Made by a program: the position numbers and the translations under genes. DNA of 64,000 bases, taken from assembly GCA_949825065.1 (NCBI GenBank), contig OX463838.1, positions 3,884,251 to 3,948,250 on the forward strand, in the 5' to 3' direction. The DNA comes from Odontocerum albicorne. Its lineage: Eukaryota; Arthropoda; Insecta; Trichoptera; Odontoceridae. The notes beneath the pieces were generated by a model. The model made no database searches and was not told the DNA's origin. It saw only the letters and a program-made list of their open reading frames with translations. This document shows positions 1-11,264 of the stretch, one piece after another. Numbering within the stretch: position 1 is the first letter of the stretch; each line of letters starts with the position of its first letter.

Positions 1-98
1 TAACTTCTACGTTTCCTTCTATAAGAATATTTTTATTTATTATCCACTTTGCACGGATTTCTCCTGTTACACAAAGAGGGTCTGCTTCTAGCGTTAGC

Positions 99-395
99 TT
101 ATTCGCTAGAAAGAATATCAGCCAGAATTCTTCTCATACTGCTAAGCGGTGCCGAGAATATATCAACAGTGTCATTCAGTTGGTTCAATATCTCTATACC
201 AAGCGTGACTGAATGTTTAGCCATGATATTCGTCCTGTAAGTTGGTATGTATAACAGAGGGTGATTCCTTGCACGGCTATATTTATTAGGTACATATAAA
301 TTTAGTGCTTCTAGAATCGCGGAACAGTTAAAGCTGTCTTGAAAAACCTTAAGTAGGAATATCGCAATGGTTCTTTTTAGATAATTATTATATTT
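99..395 (-). mobile_element. Jockey-type LINE 3' coding fragment
   Basis: The minus-strand frame holds LNLYVPNKYSRARNHPLLY and, further on, EILNQLNDTVDIFS. This matches the C-terminal end of the other Jockey-type copies here (LNVPNNYTRL...LLNGTASDIDIF at 16.9 and 46.0 kb). It is joined directly to a different LINE at about 396. Confidence 0.6.
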
Positions 396-718
396 AAGTT
401 TCGAAAGAATATCATTTACTTTATCAAACCATACTTTCCTTGGTCTTCCTATCACACGCCTTTTGTTTACATTTGCACTATATATTTGTTATGTTAGTCT
501 TTCTACATTTCTTCTTTCCGCATACCCACACCATTTCAACTTATTCTTCATCGTTTTGTTTAACACATCAGCCTTAAGTTCGCATTCAACCCTTACCACT
601 TCATTCCGTATACTTCCATTTATTTTTATTTCAAGTATTCTTCTCAATGCACGCATTTTTACAGCATTTATTTGGCTGCTCTCAGTATTTTTTCACGTTA
701 CATGAAATATGTCGTTTA
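396..718 (-). mobile_element. LINE family C, 3' fragment
   Basis: The minus strand encodes GRPRKVWFDKVNDILSK, the C-terminal signature of a non-LTR retrotransposon. The stretch is repeated in both orientations through the window (for example 8.2, 40.1, 56.7 and 61.6 kb). Degenerate. Confidence 0.65.
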
Positions 719-724
719 ATGAAA

Positions 725-1740
725 TTAATTCAATATTGACTTCTTCTTCTTCTCAGTGTCATGCCAGGTCCCCCCAACGTTGAGTATCACTTGAGAGTAG
801 ATATCTTTGTCCCCGGCATCCCGAAAAAGATCCCCAACGTCCCTTATGCCAGTCCAATCACGTATATTGCGGAGCCAGGAGATTTGCCTCCTGCCAACAC
901 CTCTTCGGCCTTCTATTTTGCCTTGAATGATCAGGTACAGTAATTTGTACTTTGCTCCTCTAAGTACGAGTATATGACCCAAGTAGGACACCTTTCGGAT
1001 TTTAATATTAGTCAGCAACTCTATCTACTTTGGCTCTTTGAAGAACCCTTGTGTTGCTGACCATATCCGTCCAGGGTATCCGTAGCATTCTCCGGTGCAT
1101 CCACATTTCGAATGGTTCCAGTCAGTTCATACTACTTACTTTGAGGGTCCATGATTCCACTCCATGCAATAACACTTACCAAACGTAGCACTTGACTAAC
1201 CGTTGTCGAAGTTTCAAGTTTAGATTATCATCGCAGAATACGCTTCTAATTTTATTAAAAGCCGCACGAGATGATTCAATTCTGCATTTGACTTCGGGTT
1301 CTGGGTTGAGGTCTTCCACTAGGATACTTCCGAAGTATTTAAACTATTTCACTCTCTCTATATCAGCACCGTTCAATGTAAGACGTGCTCCTGCGTGATC
1401 CTGCCGGCCAAACACCATGAACTTAGTTTTACTGACGTTCATGTTCAGTCCCAGCCTCACACCAGCTTCATTAATTCTATCTACGAGTATAAGCGTTTGA
1501 AGGTCGTCAATACTGTCTGCCAGAACAACCGTATTATCTGCGTACCTGACGTTATTGACGCATACACCATCCACTTTGACCACCAGATTCAAGTTATATA
1601 GTGCTTCCTTGAAAATTATATCAGAGTACAGATTTAATAAAATAGGTGACAAAATACAACCTTTTCGGACTCCACGTTGAATTAGTATGCCTTTCAATTT
1701 GTTATTTTCCAATTCAATGATAGCTTCTTGGTTCAATATT
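725..1740 (-). mobile_element. LINE family A (reverse transcriptase 3' half)
   Basis: On the minus strand RGVRKGCILSPILLNLYSD is reverse transcriptase domain 4, and VRYADNTVVLADS is the catalytic box with YADD changed to YADN. Beyond frame breaks, RRMLRIPWTD, IRKVSYLGHILV and WLRNIRDWTGIRD form the C-terminal region. The element ends in a GAAGAAGAAG-like tail at 725-745. The 5' end is truncated near 1740. Confidence 0.8.
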
Positions 1741-1835
1741 GACAGTGGCTCTGAAAGCCGAAATGCTCATGCAAACAGTGAATATAAATATATAAAATCA
1801 ATATTCAACAATAAATTACTAATTTATTTCATTTA

Positions 1836-1884
1836 TTACGTTTCAAGTCCGCTGCATGTGTATTGCAGCGGACATGAAACGTAA
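1836..1884. repeat. Short inverted repeat (21-bp arms)
   Basis: Arms 1836-1856 and 1864-1884 pair with one mismatch around a 7-base loop; the core is GTCCGCTGCA/TGCAGCGGAC. It lies 170 bases beyond the 3' end of gene 1. No function is assigned. The rest of 1741-2048 shows nothing I can name. Confidence 0.6.
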
Positions 1885-2048
1885 AACATCCGGCAGAAAG
1901 TCAAGCGTCTAATCAACCAAGCCACGGTGGTCGTCAATACAAGATAGAAGAAAAAGTCTTAAAAATATTAAAATTTATTTATTTATATTAGGTTTTGTTT
2001 GATTACCAGATCAAGTTTTAGAAAATCCAAGTCATTTATACACAATAC

Positions 2049-2054
2049 TTTATT
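2049..2054 (-). promoter_or_regulatory. Possible poly(A) signal of MINPP1-like gene 1
   Basis: The complement reads AATAAA, two bases beyond the stop codon of exon 5. It is the nearest canonical signal; use is inferred only. Confidence 0.4.
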
Positions 2055-2056
2055 TT

Positions 2057-2222
2057 TTATAAACTATTTTCTTTATTGTTACAAAAGTCCAGATTACAGA
2101 ATTCTGTAACAGAAAGTAGCTCTTTCAGACGGTCCCATGTACAGACTCCTTGTGGACATCCTTGAAGTTCCATGGGACGCTCATTCAGGTAAAATTGTAC
2201 TACGTGATCATCATCATCACAT
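2057..2222 (-). CDS. MINPP1-like gene 1, exon 5 (C terminus)
   Basis: The acceptor TTTCCAG precedes 2222. The first base completes a Glu codon, then CDDDDHVVQFYLNERP leads to GCPQGVCTWD and FCNLDFCNNKENSL before the TAA at 2059-2057. An AATAAA lies almost directly after the stop (complement of 2049-2054), so the 3' UTR may be very short or another poly(A) signal may be used. Confidence 0.9.
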
Positions 2223-5200
2223 CTGGAAACAAACAACACATTTTTTTGAGGAATTTATAAAATCTTGCTTAAGTTTACTAAGCACCTTCTTTGATGTATG
2301 GAATCGAAACTTGGACGTTACAAAATACTGAAGTAAATAAATGCTGTATAAATACGAATAAATTTTGGAATCTTTTCCATAACCATTAGCTAAACATTAG
2401 TTAAACTTTCTTTAATTTCAAATCAAAGGATAACCGCACGACATTCAATTTTTAATATTTCAGAATATAACGAAACAATACGCCTTCTATTGGCATTGGG
2501 TGGCCTACTATAGTATAGTACTAAGGGTTGAAGTATATAACTATACCCTAACTTATTCAGGTCGGAAACTTTTGGATCACAGTGATATAAAGTGTCTTTC
2601 AAATTGAGCGTTTTTTTTATTCTTGGATAAAACACAGATGGCGTCGTGAACTTGCCTGGATCTTGTGACATTTGAGTAGTGTAATGTATAACATTTATAA
2701 AAATGGAGTTGTATACAATACGACAACGCGTACAAATTGATAATTATTTTATGTATTGTAATCTCCGGAAACGGTGATGTTAATTGGCCACCATGATCAT
2801 GTGATCTGACACCGTTGGACTATTTTCTCTGGGGTTACGTGAAAAACCAGGTCTATAAGAATGACCCTCAAACAATTCCTGAGCTGAAGGACGAAATTAT
2901 TCGCGTTATTGGCGAGTTAGAACCGCAATTATGCCAAAATGTCATCGAAAATTTTGACAAAAGAGTGGTCATCTGTGGATCTGCAAGAGGTGGACATTTG
3001 GCGGATGTTGTTTTTTGTGTTTAAATGTTATACTTTAATGACTAATAAAAAGTTTTTTTTTAAATCAAAGCAAATTGTGCGTTTTATTCATGAATTAAAA
3101 AAATTAAAATAAAAAAAAACGCTCAATTTGAAAAACCCTTTACAAGATGTTTTGATGTGTATGGAACAAAAACCGGGGGATAGAAATGTGTGGAGATTTG
3201 TAATCTCTACTTTTTTCAAAAGGGACTTGTCGTTATGTTACATATTGCATAGTATTACAGTTTTCTTATTTCTATTTGGCGATCTCTTTCAACTAAAATA
3301 AACATATTAAATAGGCTTTAAATGAAAACCAGATGAAAACTCTTTTTAAAAAATCTGTTTTTCCTTGGAAATCAAACCTGTAACCCCTGAGTTGGAAGAC
3401 AAGTGTCTTATCAACTAAGCCATGGATATCAAATTTATTTAGTACTTCGTTGTTAAACAATCTGGCGGGCTTATTACCAGATGGCAATCTCTTCCAACAG
3501 ACTAGTTCCTATGTATAATATTGTATATAAGGGTTAAAATAATACTTACTCGTGCAAGATGGCTGCTATATTTGCTGCAAAAGGAGAATTTAAACTGCCC
3601 CTGAATTTTCTGTCATAGATTAAAGTTTGATAGTTGTCTCCTTTGAGCAACTCTTCATCTTTTGCAAACCCTAGTGAAGTAAATATCATATTAAGCATAG
3701 TGTCATGAGAAAACAGCGCTATGACTTTAGGCTTAGCTTGGCGGTTTTCTATAGTTCTCTGAAAGAATTCTTTCATTAATATTAGAGGTCTACAGCCAAG
3801 CTTGGGGTTGAAACTATGTCCATATCCTGACTTATAGAAGAGGTACAAATCATCATAATACTCCATGAGGATAAGCTGCCTTCTTGTAAATACTGAACAC
3901 CAAGGAGAAACTTCTTTTGGGGACCAGGCTTTGTAGTAACGGCAGACATCATACATGCTGTCTATGTCTGTATAGTTTAAAGTTTCTTGTAAACCAAGTC
4001 TTCGCGAGATGTCTTCCAGAAGCTGAAAAAAGGGCAAAGATGTATGAAATTTTCTGAATGAAGAAACAAATAAACTTTTTTAATTTTTGTTCACAATTTT
4101 TTTGTATTCTTTGAAATACTATAGTCATTGCTAACTAGATGAATACTATGTTTTAGAACAGTTTGTGAATATTCATAAATTTTGGTGAATACAAAGAAAG
4201 AAGAGATTCCTCTTTAGCAGGTAGAAGCTGGTCGTAAGTAAAAACACAGTAGACGTCCCAGAAACTGAGAATATATTTTTGACGTTTTTCGTTCCTCATG
4301 TGCAGTCCATCGCTCATTGTAAGCTCCTTTATTCGCCCGTGTATGCCGTCATGGCTTGCTAGATACTATGTATCTCGCGCGTTTTTCGCTTGCAAGGGCC
4401 GACCGACTTTTCATTGTAACTATTGCGCATTAGGAACATTTCATTACAATAGGTACACAGTAATTACATTTTTACATATACAAACAAAACAAAATGAATC
4501 ATATTTTTTAGGTGACGCATACGTCCGATACATTAAGACTTCCGGAAAATATAAATGCACATTTTGTTCGATCAGGACCAGGAGATTTCAAAACTACCCT
4601 TCTTTAAAATGTTTATCTATATATTTATTACCAACGTATAATGAAACGTTTCCAATATAATTATGCAATTTGCTTGAAATAAATGGTTTAGTACCTACAA
4701 GTTACTATAAAAGGAGAAATATCCTTTCTTTTCACACGTAGATGAAATCGACCTTACTTTTTCAGCGTATGCGAGAAGGGTTTGTTATATTCTTTTTACT
4801 ACAATTTCGCTGTATATACGAGTAATATAACCTAGCAGGTTTATTACCTTACGTGAAATCTTGTATGTAAACCTTTGTAAAAGACGCGAATCAATCTTAC
4901 AATAACCGGGCTGGAAGAGACGTCTTACTAACCAGGCAACGGAGATGGTCGGTCGAGGTCGTTTAATATATTTTAAAAGAATAATATTATAAAGCATACA
5001 ATCTACTTCCTCTCGAGTGTAAACAGGCTGATAGTGTGTACTAGTCTTCAAAAAACATCTTAAGTTCGTAAATATAGCATTGTTCAAGTTTTATTTCTTT
5101 TCATTTGCGTTGGTTTTGAACAAGAATCAAACGATTGCTTTGTATCATCAGGCAAATATCGTAATGTTCAAGTTTTATTTCTTTTCATTTGCGTTGGTTT

Positions 5201-8200
5201 TGAACAAGAATCAAACGATTGCTTTGTATCATCAGGCAAACATCGTAATGTTCAAGTTTTATTGTTTTAATGGCAGTTTTTTTTCTCATTTTAATGAAGG
5301 CGTTAATTACCTCTAAATATTCTGGTTGACTTCTGAAGATTGTCCTCTCCTTTTCCAAGAAGTTTTCGTCGTTTTCAACTTCAGATATCCAAGCAGAGCA
5401 TGTATTATACGGCTGAAATAAATTAAAACGAATTAGCTATGATTCTTACTCAGAACTTTCGTTTGTGAAAATAATAAACCTTATTAAATTCTTGAAAGAG
5501 AAATAAAATCAAAATATTTTTTTCCACCATTTATTTTTTAAGGTCGGAGTTTTTACGTATTGGATACAAGGATACTTACAAAGCGGGACAAAACAGTTCA
5601 TGATACTTTTGAGAGAAAGGTTTCCGTAGAATATATGGTCCCATTTATGACAATGGCGAGTGGAGATAGAGTAATAATGATCTCGATACCCTGCATAGGG
5701 ATGCTAGCGTAGTAGAAAGATTAAAAAATGTAGGCAAGGAAAGTTTTATTCAGCAATCCAATGGGACCTAAGATTGTGAAGATACCAAAGATGAGATGAC
5801 TTAATGGTGTAACAAACAACTGCCACACACTAGGTGTAACCAATTGGAGAAGGAATTGTGAAAAATAGGTGACAGATGATGTTACAGTTAGCCAAGACCC
5901 ACCCTGGAATGAAGGCTGGATGATGATATTGGACTGTCCGACGTCACAACTCTCATCTCCAATGTAATCCTGATATTTGACTGTCCGACATCACAGCTCT
6001 CACCTGCAATGTATTACTGATATTTGACTATCCGACGTCACAACTCTCACCTCCAATGTTATCTTGATATTTGACTGTCCGACATCACAGCTCTCCCCTC
6101 CAATGTAATACTGATATTTGACTATCCGACGTCACAACTCTCACCTCCAATGTAATCTTGATATTTGACTGTCCGACATCACAGCTCTTATCTCCAATGT
6201 AATCCTGATATTTGACTGTCCGACGTCACAACTCTCACTTCCAATGCAATCTTGATATTTGACTGTCCGACATCACAGCTCTCCCCTCCAATGTAATACT
6301 GATATTTGACTATCGGACGTCACAACTCTCACCTCCAATGTAATCTTGATATTTGACTGTCCAACATCACAGCTCTCATCTCCAATGTAATACTGATATT
6401 TGATTATCCGACGTCACAACTCTCACCTCCAATGTAATCCTGATATTTGATTGTCCGACATCACAGCTCTCACCTCCAATGTAATACTGATATTTGACCA
6501 TCCGACGTCACAACTCTCACCTCCAATGCAATCTTGATATTTGACTGTCCGACATCACAGCTCTCCCCTCCAATGTAATACTGATATTTGACTATCCGAC
6601 GTCACAACTCTCACCTCCAATGTAATCTTGATATTTGACTGTCCGACATCACAGCTCTTATCTCCAATGTAATCCTGATATTTGACTGTCCGACATCACA
6701 GCTCTCACCTCCAATGTAGTGCTGATATTTGACTGTCCGACATCCCAGCTCTCACCTCCAATGTAATACTGATATTTGACTATCCGACGTCACAATTCTC
6801 CCCTCCAATGTAATCCTAATATTTGATTATCCGACATCACAGCTCTCACCTCCAATGTAATACTGATATTTGACTATCCGACGTCACAACTCTCACCTCC
6901 AATGTAATCTTGATATTTGACTGTCCGACATCACAGCTCTTATCTCCAATGTAATCCTGATATTTGACTGTCCGACATCACAGCTCTCACCTCCAATGTA
7001 GTGCTGATATTTGACTGTCCGACATCCCAGCTCTCACCTCCAATGTAATACTGATATTTGACTATCCGACGTCACAATTCTCCCCTCCAATGTAATCCTA
7101 ATATTTGATTATCCGACATCACAGCTCTCACCTCCAATGTAATACTGATATTTGACTATCCGACGTCACAACTCTCACCTCCAATTTAATACTGATATTT
7201 GACTGTCCGACATCACAGCTCTCACCTCCAATGTAATACTGATATTTGACTGTCCGACATCACAGTTTTCACCTCCAATGTAGTGCTGATATTTAACTGT
7301 CCGACGTCACAGCTGTCACATCCAATTCAATTCTGATATTTGACTATCCGACGTCATAGGCCTCCCTCCGATATAATCCAGGCCAAGTCTTTGTTGACAA
7401 TGATTCTCAACTTGTTTACTACAATCGTTTTCTTCCTCTTGGGTTCGACAAGAAGATCTTATTTGGCAATCTTAGTATTTTTTAGCAGGCGGATTATTTG
7501 GCCAAAACAATTGAGACTACTCTTTTGTCGTTAGTAAGGCTTCTGAGTTAAGGCACTATCATTATGTCAGAATGCATCCAGTCCTCAAAAGTCATTCAGC
7601 CCTCAGTCGCTATTCAAGTAATCTCTTATGATTATCCCCTCGTTTCATGAAATGGAAAACCCAGTTCCATTTAAATTATATTACTCTCTTTGCAATATCT
7701 ATTACGCCTGTTTAGTTCCTAATCTCTCCGTTGATTTTAAGATCTTTCAAGGTGGAACTTAAGGTAAGGAAGGCCTTTTAACATCTTGTATCGCATTTCA
7801 TTGCCTTCTAACAACTTGTATTACCTTTTAAGAGCTTGCATTTATTTTTGTTGTGTACAGAAAAAAACTACAAACGGGGGTCGTTCTTTTGTAAGGCATT
7901 AAATATAAATCATTAAAAAAATAGAAATATTAATGTGCTTAATAGAAATAGTTAAAGACATTGAAAGAAAAGTGGCGACAGGGAACAAAATAAACAGAGC
8001 ATTTTATGTATACTATGCAACAACAATAGCAAAAATGACAATATATAGGAAATAAGTGAAACTTGGACTTAGACGAAGAAGCATAAAAGTCAGATTAATA
8101 CTGTGGAAATGCGTGCTCTAAGAAAACAATGTGGATTATCAATGTTTGAAAGAAGGTGGAATGAAGTCATCAGAAATGAATGCATGGATAATGTTGATGT

Positions 8201-10927
8201 TTTTAAGTAAGATAAATAAAGGAGCTTTAAGATGGTTTTAATATGAGGAGAAATTGAATGACGAAAGAATAACTAAAAGAGTATACAAGTCAGAAGTGCA
8301 AGATGTGCGTGGAAAAGGTAGACCGAGGAAAATGTAACTGGATCAAATGGACCAGATTTTAAAAGAAAGTTAAGTGAATAGAAGATTGTGCATGACAATA
8401 TATATGAATGTGTAGGAGGTGAAGATTGTGTGATTAAATAGAAAAGCTTAAAGGTCAATTCTCCCTGTCTCCCCCTCAAGGGGCACGGCGTGATAAGTAT
8501 GTATTTTATAATTTCATAAATGACAAAAAAGATTAAGTATCAGGAAATATTTTTTTTGAAAAAGAAAATAAGCTTTTACCCTAATAACATCATCTTTTTC
8601 CAGAGGGTTTTCAATTTTCACTCCTTCGATTGACCCAAAAAGTCCTTCAATATATGATCTACAGCTGGCCCAAGTTCTTTGTTCATCCGTGTGCCTGAAA
8701 TAAAAACTTTCTATGGAATAGTTCGACAAGAGACGAGGGTATTTGATTTGGTATCTCTGAGCCAACTCTTTCATCTCTCTTTTTCCTTCTGGAGCAAGGA
8801 CATAATTCTGACCTTCCGGAGTTTCATCCCACTTCCACTCAGAAAGTGCTTTTAGATCTGTTTCACAGATCCTGTTGTCAGACGGTGGTAACCCTGTTTC
8901 ATAATTGGCCAGAATCTGAATTTTTAGACTGATCACTTTTTTCATACTTGAAAGAACTTTGTCAGATGTATAGCGCGTGCCATGTCGAGATATCATCCAG
9001 AATTGAATAGGAGTGCATGCTGAAAATGTTTGAAAAATGTAGTTAGTATGGGGGAATTTATATAAACTTTATTTTATAGAAATGTATACATATTTTTAGA
9101 TAAGATAAAAGTTTATCTCACCCATCTCACTAGGCTCATTATCTGTTCTGAGACAACTGACTTTAAATAAAAATAAAGAGGAACCATATTTCGTATATTA
9201 TTTGATTAACCCTTGGGCGGGAGCATTTTATCTGTGAGATGAGGTACCTAGTTTTTTTTGTGCCAATGGGCGAGGCTTACCGACAAAGAGGTGAGGCTTA
9301 TAGTAGCTTCTTAACTCCCTACCCCTCACACAAGGGTATATTTGTTATTTATCCAGTGCATCGTTGGTCTCAGTGACGAATGTTTTCATCTGTTGGATGA
9401 GTTGCGCCCGATTACGTAAGTATTTTTGATTTCCGAAATTAATTTTTTTTCTCAATATTTCTTTTTATACACCTGAAATAGATTGTATATCTATGTTGTA
9501 GCCCCTAACTCAATGATATTGATCGTTATTTACTATATGAATACAAACATGCACGCATGGTGTGTGAACATTATTATAAGACTGTTTTCGAAAATGTTCA
9601 GCGTGAGCCTAATCAGGAATAACTTTCTTATCATATTTTGATTACTCCCTTTTGTTTTTGTTAATACGTTTTATGATAACAAGTGAATTTGAATTTTACA
9701 TTCAAAATTATGTTTGAAAAAGTGCTAGCGTAGTGTTCTCTAATGTTAAGATATTACTTTTATTTTCGTCACATGAACCTTATGAAGATGTGACAGTTAA
9801 TTCCACATGCTTTTTATTGTGCTAAATCTTTTTTACAAACCTATTTTGGGTATTAAATGACTGAAAAAAATTGTGATGTTACTGAATTGCATTAGTTGTG
9901 TTGATAAGCTGCCAATAAAAGACTGAGAATGTTGTTAACTAGTTATTTTCTATTTTAAGAAAAACAATATGAGAAAATTTAAAAATTTGTTATTGAAAAG
10001 TGCAAAGAAATCAACAAATGTTATATAATCATGTTTGAGTGAAAAGTTCAGTTTGATAAGCTTTCACTTAAGCGTAAGCAGAAATTATTTTTTTAATCTC
10101 ACAGATGAGTTGCGCCCGAACGTGTTAGGATTTGTATTGCACCCGACGGAAGGTTAATATTATTTTTTTTCAAATTAGTTTAGAATAATCATATTATTTG
10201 ATTTTTTTTTCAAATGTAAAACCTTTGACTAGCGGCAGTGGTCAGCATAAATCAAGTCCAAGCCGGAGTCAGGGTCAAACGTTTAAAATTTCAGGTGTCC
10301 GAGTTAGAATTGGAGTCGGAAAAAATTTCGCCGACTCCACAACTCTGTTTAAGAGTAAGCAAGGTGTGCCCCTTGGCGTCAAATATATCAAAGTGGAATA
10401 AAATATTCATTAATTAATCTCAATCAATAGAAATTCCATCACGCTTAAAACAAACTATTCCCCATCGAAACGAGACGAAAGAGTAATTCTTTTGATAAAT
10501 TAATTGTTAAAATAATTTATATTCCCATGCCTACATATATGATAAAATATTGTTCGCTCTAGTAATCTAGTTGAACGAACGAGGCAACGGAAACATATTT
10601 TTTCAAGTAAAACTGAGATATCGACCAAATTAACCATTTTGTAAATGTGCGTTAGAGCTTCACCAACTACGAATAAGATTTTTTTATAAAAATATTTTAA
10701 AATTTTTTCATAAAACAAAATTTCACCACTTATATATTATACTTACTTGTGTGTATGTCAGCTGTTCCTCTGATGGCATCATATGAAGTTTTAGCACTGA
10801 AGAACAAATATGGATCCTTGTCGTCAACAAGGCAGTATTGATTCGGCTTCCAGAGATTTCTTTGTCCATTTGCCCCCACACATAAACATAATACTGCTAA
10901 GAGACACGTGCTTCTTGAACGACTCAT
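2057..10927 (-). CDS. MINPP1-like: MINPP1-like histidine acid phosphatase, gene 1 (five exons, 453 aa)
   Basis: The coding sequence joins 10927-10747, 9019-8580, 5412-5311, 4022-3550 and 2222-2057 (181+440+102+473+166 = 1362 nt). All introns are GT-AG, with phases 1, 0, 0 and 2. The family dephosphorylates inositol polyphosphates such as InsP6 in the secretory pathway or outside the cell. Residues 1-21 form a hydrophobic signal peptide. An SKTSYD segment near residue 50 fits the family N terminus. RHGTRY at residues 72-77 is the nucleophile motif, and the RTWASC..YIEGLFG block is typical of the clade. SHDT with H347-D348 is the proton-donor position. Paired cysteines lie at the C terminus. 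Odd points: the usual P after RHGTRY is T, the family HAE is HDT, and the tail ENSL is not a KDEL-type signal. I am sure of the family; the substrate is inferred. Confidence 0.9.
2591..3139 (+). mobile_element. Tc1/mariner-like element remnant
   Basis: The inverted ends TTCAAATTGAGCG (2598-2610) and CGCTCAATTTGAA (3120-3132) flank a plus-strand transposase C terminus at 2770-3024 that reads LTPLDYFLWGYVKNQVY and ends GGHLADVVF. The catalytic core upstream is missing, so this is an internally deleted copy. It sits in intron 4 of gene 1. Confidence 0.7.
3290..3515 (-). mobile_element. tRNA-derived SINE S1 copy (minus)
   Basis: On the minus strand a tRNA-like head (TAGTTGATAAGACAC, then a B-box-like GGTTTGATTTCC) is followed by an AT-rich body. 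A piece of the shared tail (TGGCAATCTCTTCCAAC on the plus strand) lies beside it. In intron 4 of gene 1. Confidence 0.55.
3550..4022 (-). CDS. MINPP1-like gene 1, exon 4 (SHDT proton-donor motif)
   Basis: The exon runs from TTTTTTCAG|CTT to CACGA|GTAAGT (phase 0 in, phase 2 out). It encodes LLEDISRRLG, KAWSPKE..WCSVFT, SGYGHSFNPKLGC, KPKVIALFSHDT and SPFAANIAAILH. These segments mark the C-terminal half of the histidine acid phosphatase fold. Its 473 nt match exon 4 of gene 2. Confidence 0.92.
4820..4960 (-). mobile_element. tRNA-derived SINE S1 copy (minus)
   Basis: On the minus strand GTTGCCTGGTTAGTAAGACG resembles an A-box head and GATTGATTCGCG a B box. The 3' end GGTAATAAACCTGCTAGGTT matches the S1 tail seen at 49.87 kb. 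In intron 3 of gene 1. The stretch 4023-4819 before it shows nothing I recognise. Confidence 0.55.
5081..5275. repeat. 84-bp tandem duplication (two copies plus a third start)
   Basis: TGTTCAAGTTTTATT recurs at 5081, 5165 and 5249. The first two copies are almost identical; the third breaks after about 20 bases, 36 bases before the exon 3 donor of gene 1. Confidence 0.85.
5311..5412 (-). CDS. MINPP1-like gene 1, exon 3 (34 codons)
   Basis: This small exon lies between TTTCAG and GAG|GTAATT and starts PYNTCSAWISEV. It is phase 0 on both sides and aligns residue for residue with the 102-nt exon 3 of gene 2 (PYKMCAAWLLEV). Too short to stand out as an open frame, it was found by splice sites and paralogy. 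Confidence 0.9.
5575..5920 (+). mobile_element. LINE 3' coding fragment (degenerate)
   Basis: Broken plus-strand frames give YGPIYDNGEWR, VVERLKNVGK and NQLEKEL, the pattern of the post-RT C-terminal region of LINE family E at 37.7 kb (FGPIQEKGSWR). Intron 2 of gene 1. Confidence 0.5.
5924..7362. repeat. 47-bp satellite in gene 1 intron 2 (about 30 copies)
   Basis: The unit starts GATATTTGACTGTCCGAC and continues with CATCACAGCTCTCACCTCC, spaced 47 bases. Two monomer types (CCGACGTCACAACT and CCGACATCACAGCT) largely alternate, giving a 94-bp higher-order unit; a block of several units near 6.6-6.85 kb is repeated at 6.84-7.1 kb. On the transcribed strand of gene 1 many units contain GGAGGTGAGAG, a good 5' splice-site match. 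Confidence 0.93.
7363..7955. other. Intron 2 of gene 1, no recognisable feature
   Basis: AT-rich sequence with short open frames only. I see no domain, repeat unit or RNA gene here. Confidence 0.5.
7960..8510 (+). mobile_element. LINE family C, 3' fragment
   Basis: Broken plus-strand frames contain CETWTLRRRS, VYKSEVQDVRGKGRPRKM and LDQMDQILKE, ending in CAAGGGGCACGGCGTGATAA, the 3' end shared with the copies at 17.45 and 25.08 kb. In intron 2 of gene 1, opposite to its transcription. Confidence 0.65.
8580..9019 (-). CDS. MINPP1-like gene 1, exon 2 (RHGTRY active site)
   Basis: The acceptor TTTTCAG precedes 9019. The exon completes a Thr codon and then reads CTPIQFWMISRHGTRY. It carries the catalytic Arg-His-Gly and the conserved RTWASC..YIEGLFG block. 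It ends AGG|GTAAAA at 8580 in phase 0. Its length of 440 nt equals exon 2 of gene 2. Confidence 0.92.
9206..10157. mobile_element. piggyBac-like non-autonomous element
   Basis: TTAA occurs at both ends (9206-9209, 10154-10157). The imperfect terminal repeats are CCCTTGGGCGGGAGCA on the left and CCTTCCGTCGGGTGCA on the inverted right end. The subterminal motif TCTGTGAGAT is inverted on the two sides, and GATGAGTTGCGCCCGA occurs twice (about 9399 and 10104). A promoter-like piece with CTCAGTGACG and a splice donor (ACGTAAGTAT) sits near 9380-9420. No transposase remains. Intron 1 of gene 1. Confidence 0.65.
10200..10350. repeat. Dispersed-repeat fragment with GGAGTCGG / CCGACTCC
   Basis: CCAAGCCGGAGTCAGG, GAGTTAGAATTGGAGTCGG and TTCGCCGACTCCAC form the imperfect 'gagtcgg' motif seen in retroelement tails of many arthropods. 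No other copy in this window; assignment by recollection only. Confidence 0.35.
10747..10927 (-). CDS. MINPP1-like gene 1, exon 1 (start and signal peptide)
   Basis: The ATG at 10927-10925 opens a signal peptide (MSRSRSTCLLAVLCLCVGANG) followed by a segment containing YLFFSAKTSYD, like the N terminus of other MINPP proteins. The exon ends at 10747 before GTAAGT and leaves one base of a codon (phase 1). Any untranslated upstream exon was not recognised. Confidence 0.88.
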
Positions 10928-11264
10928 TTTGAATACTTGATAAGTTATATTACTACGTTTTTAATTTCCTATCTAAAATAAAATTATATTCATCTATCAA
11001 CTAAAACGGTCCAAAGTAGCACAATAAACATCTCGAATAGTTTATAGAAAACATTTTTTCAATGCGAATTAATTGACATAGCGAGGTAAAGCCAAAAAAA
11101 AATTAAAAAATCATTTTAATGAATAGATACAGACTACCTAGAAAGTAAAGAAATAGTTAATAAATTTATGGAATATCTTGAATTAAAATGTTTCATATAA
11201 TATTGACTAACTTTTATTATTATTGTTTTATCCTAGTGGTATATTAAACATTTATTTATTTATT
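10928..11264. other. Region upstream of gene 1, no promoter motif identified
   Basis: AT-rich DNA between the gene 1 start codon and a LINE tail. No convincing TATA box, initiator or untranslated exon can be called. Confidence 0.4.
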
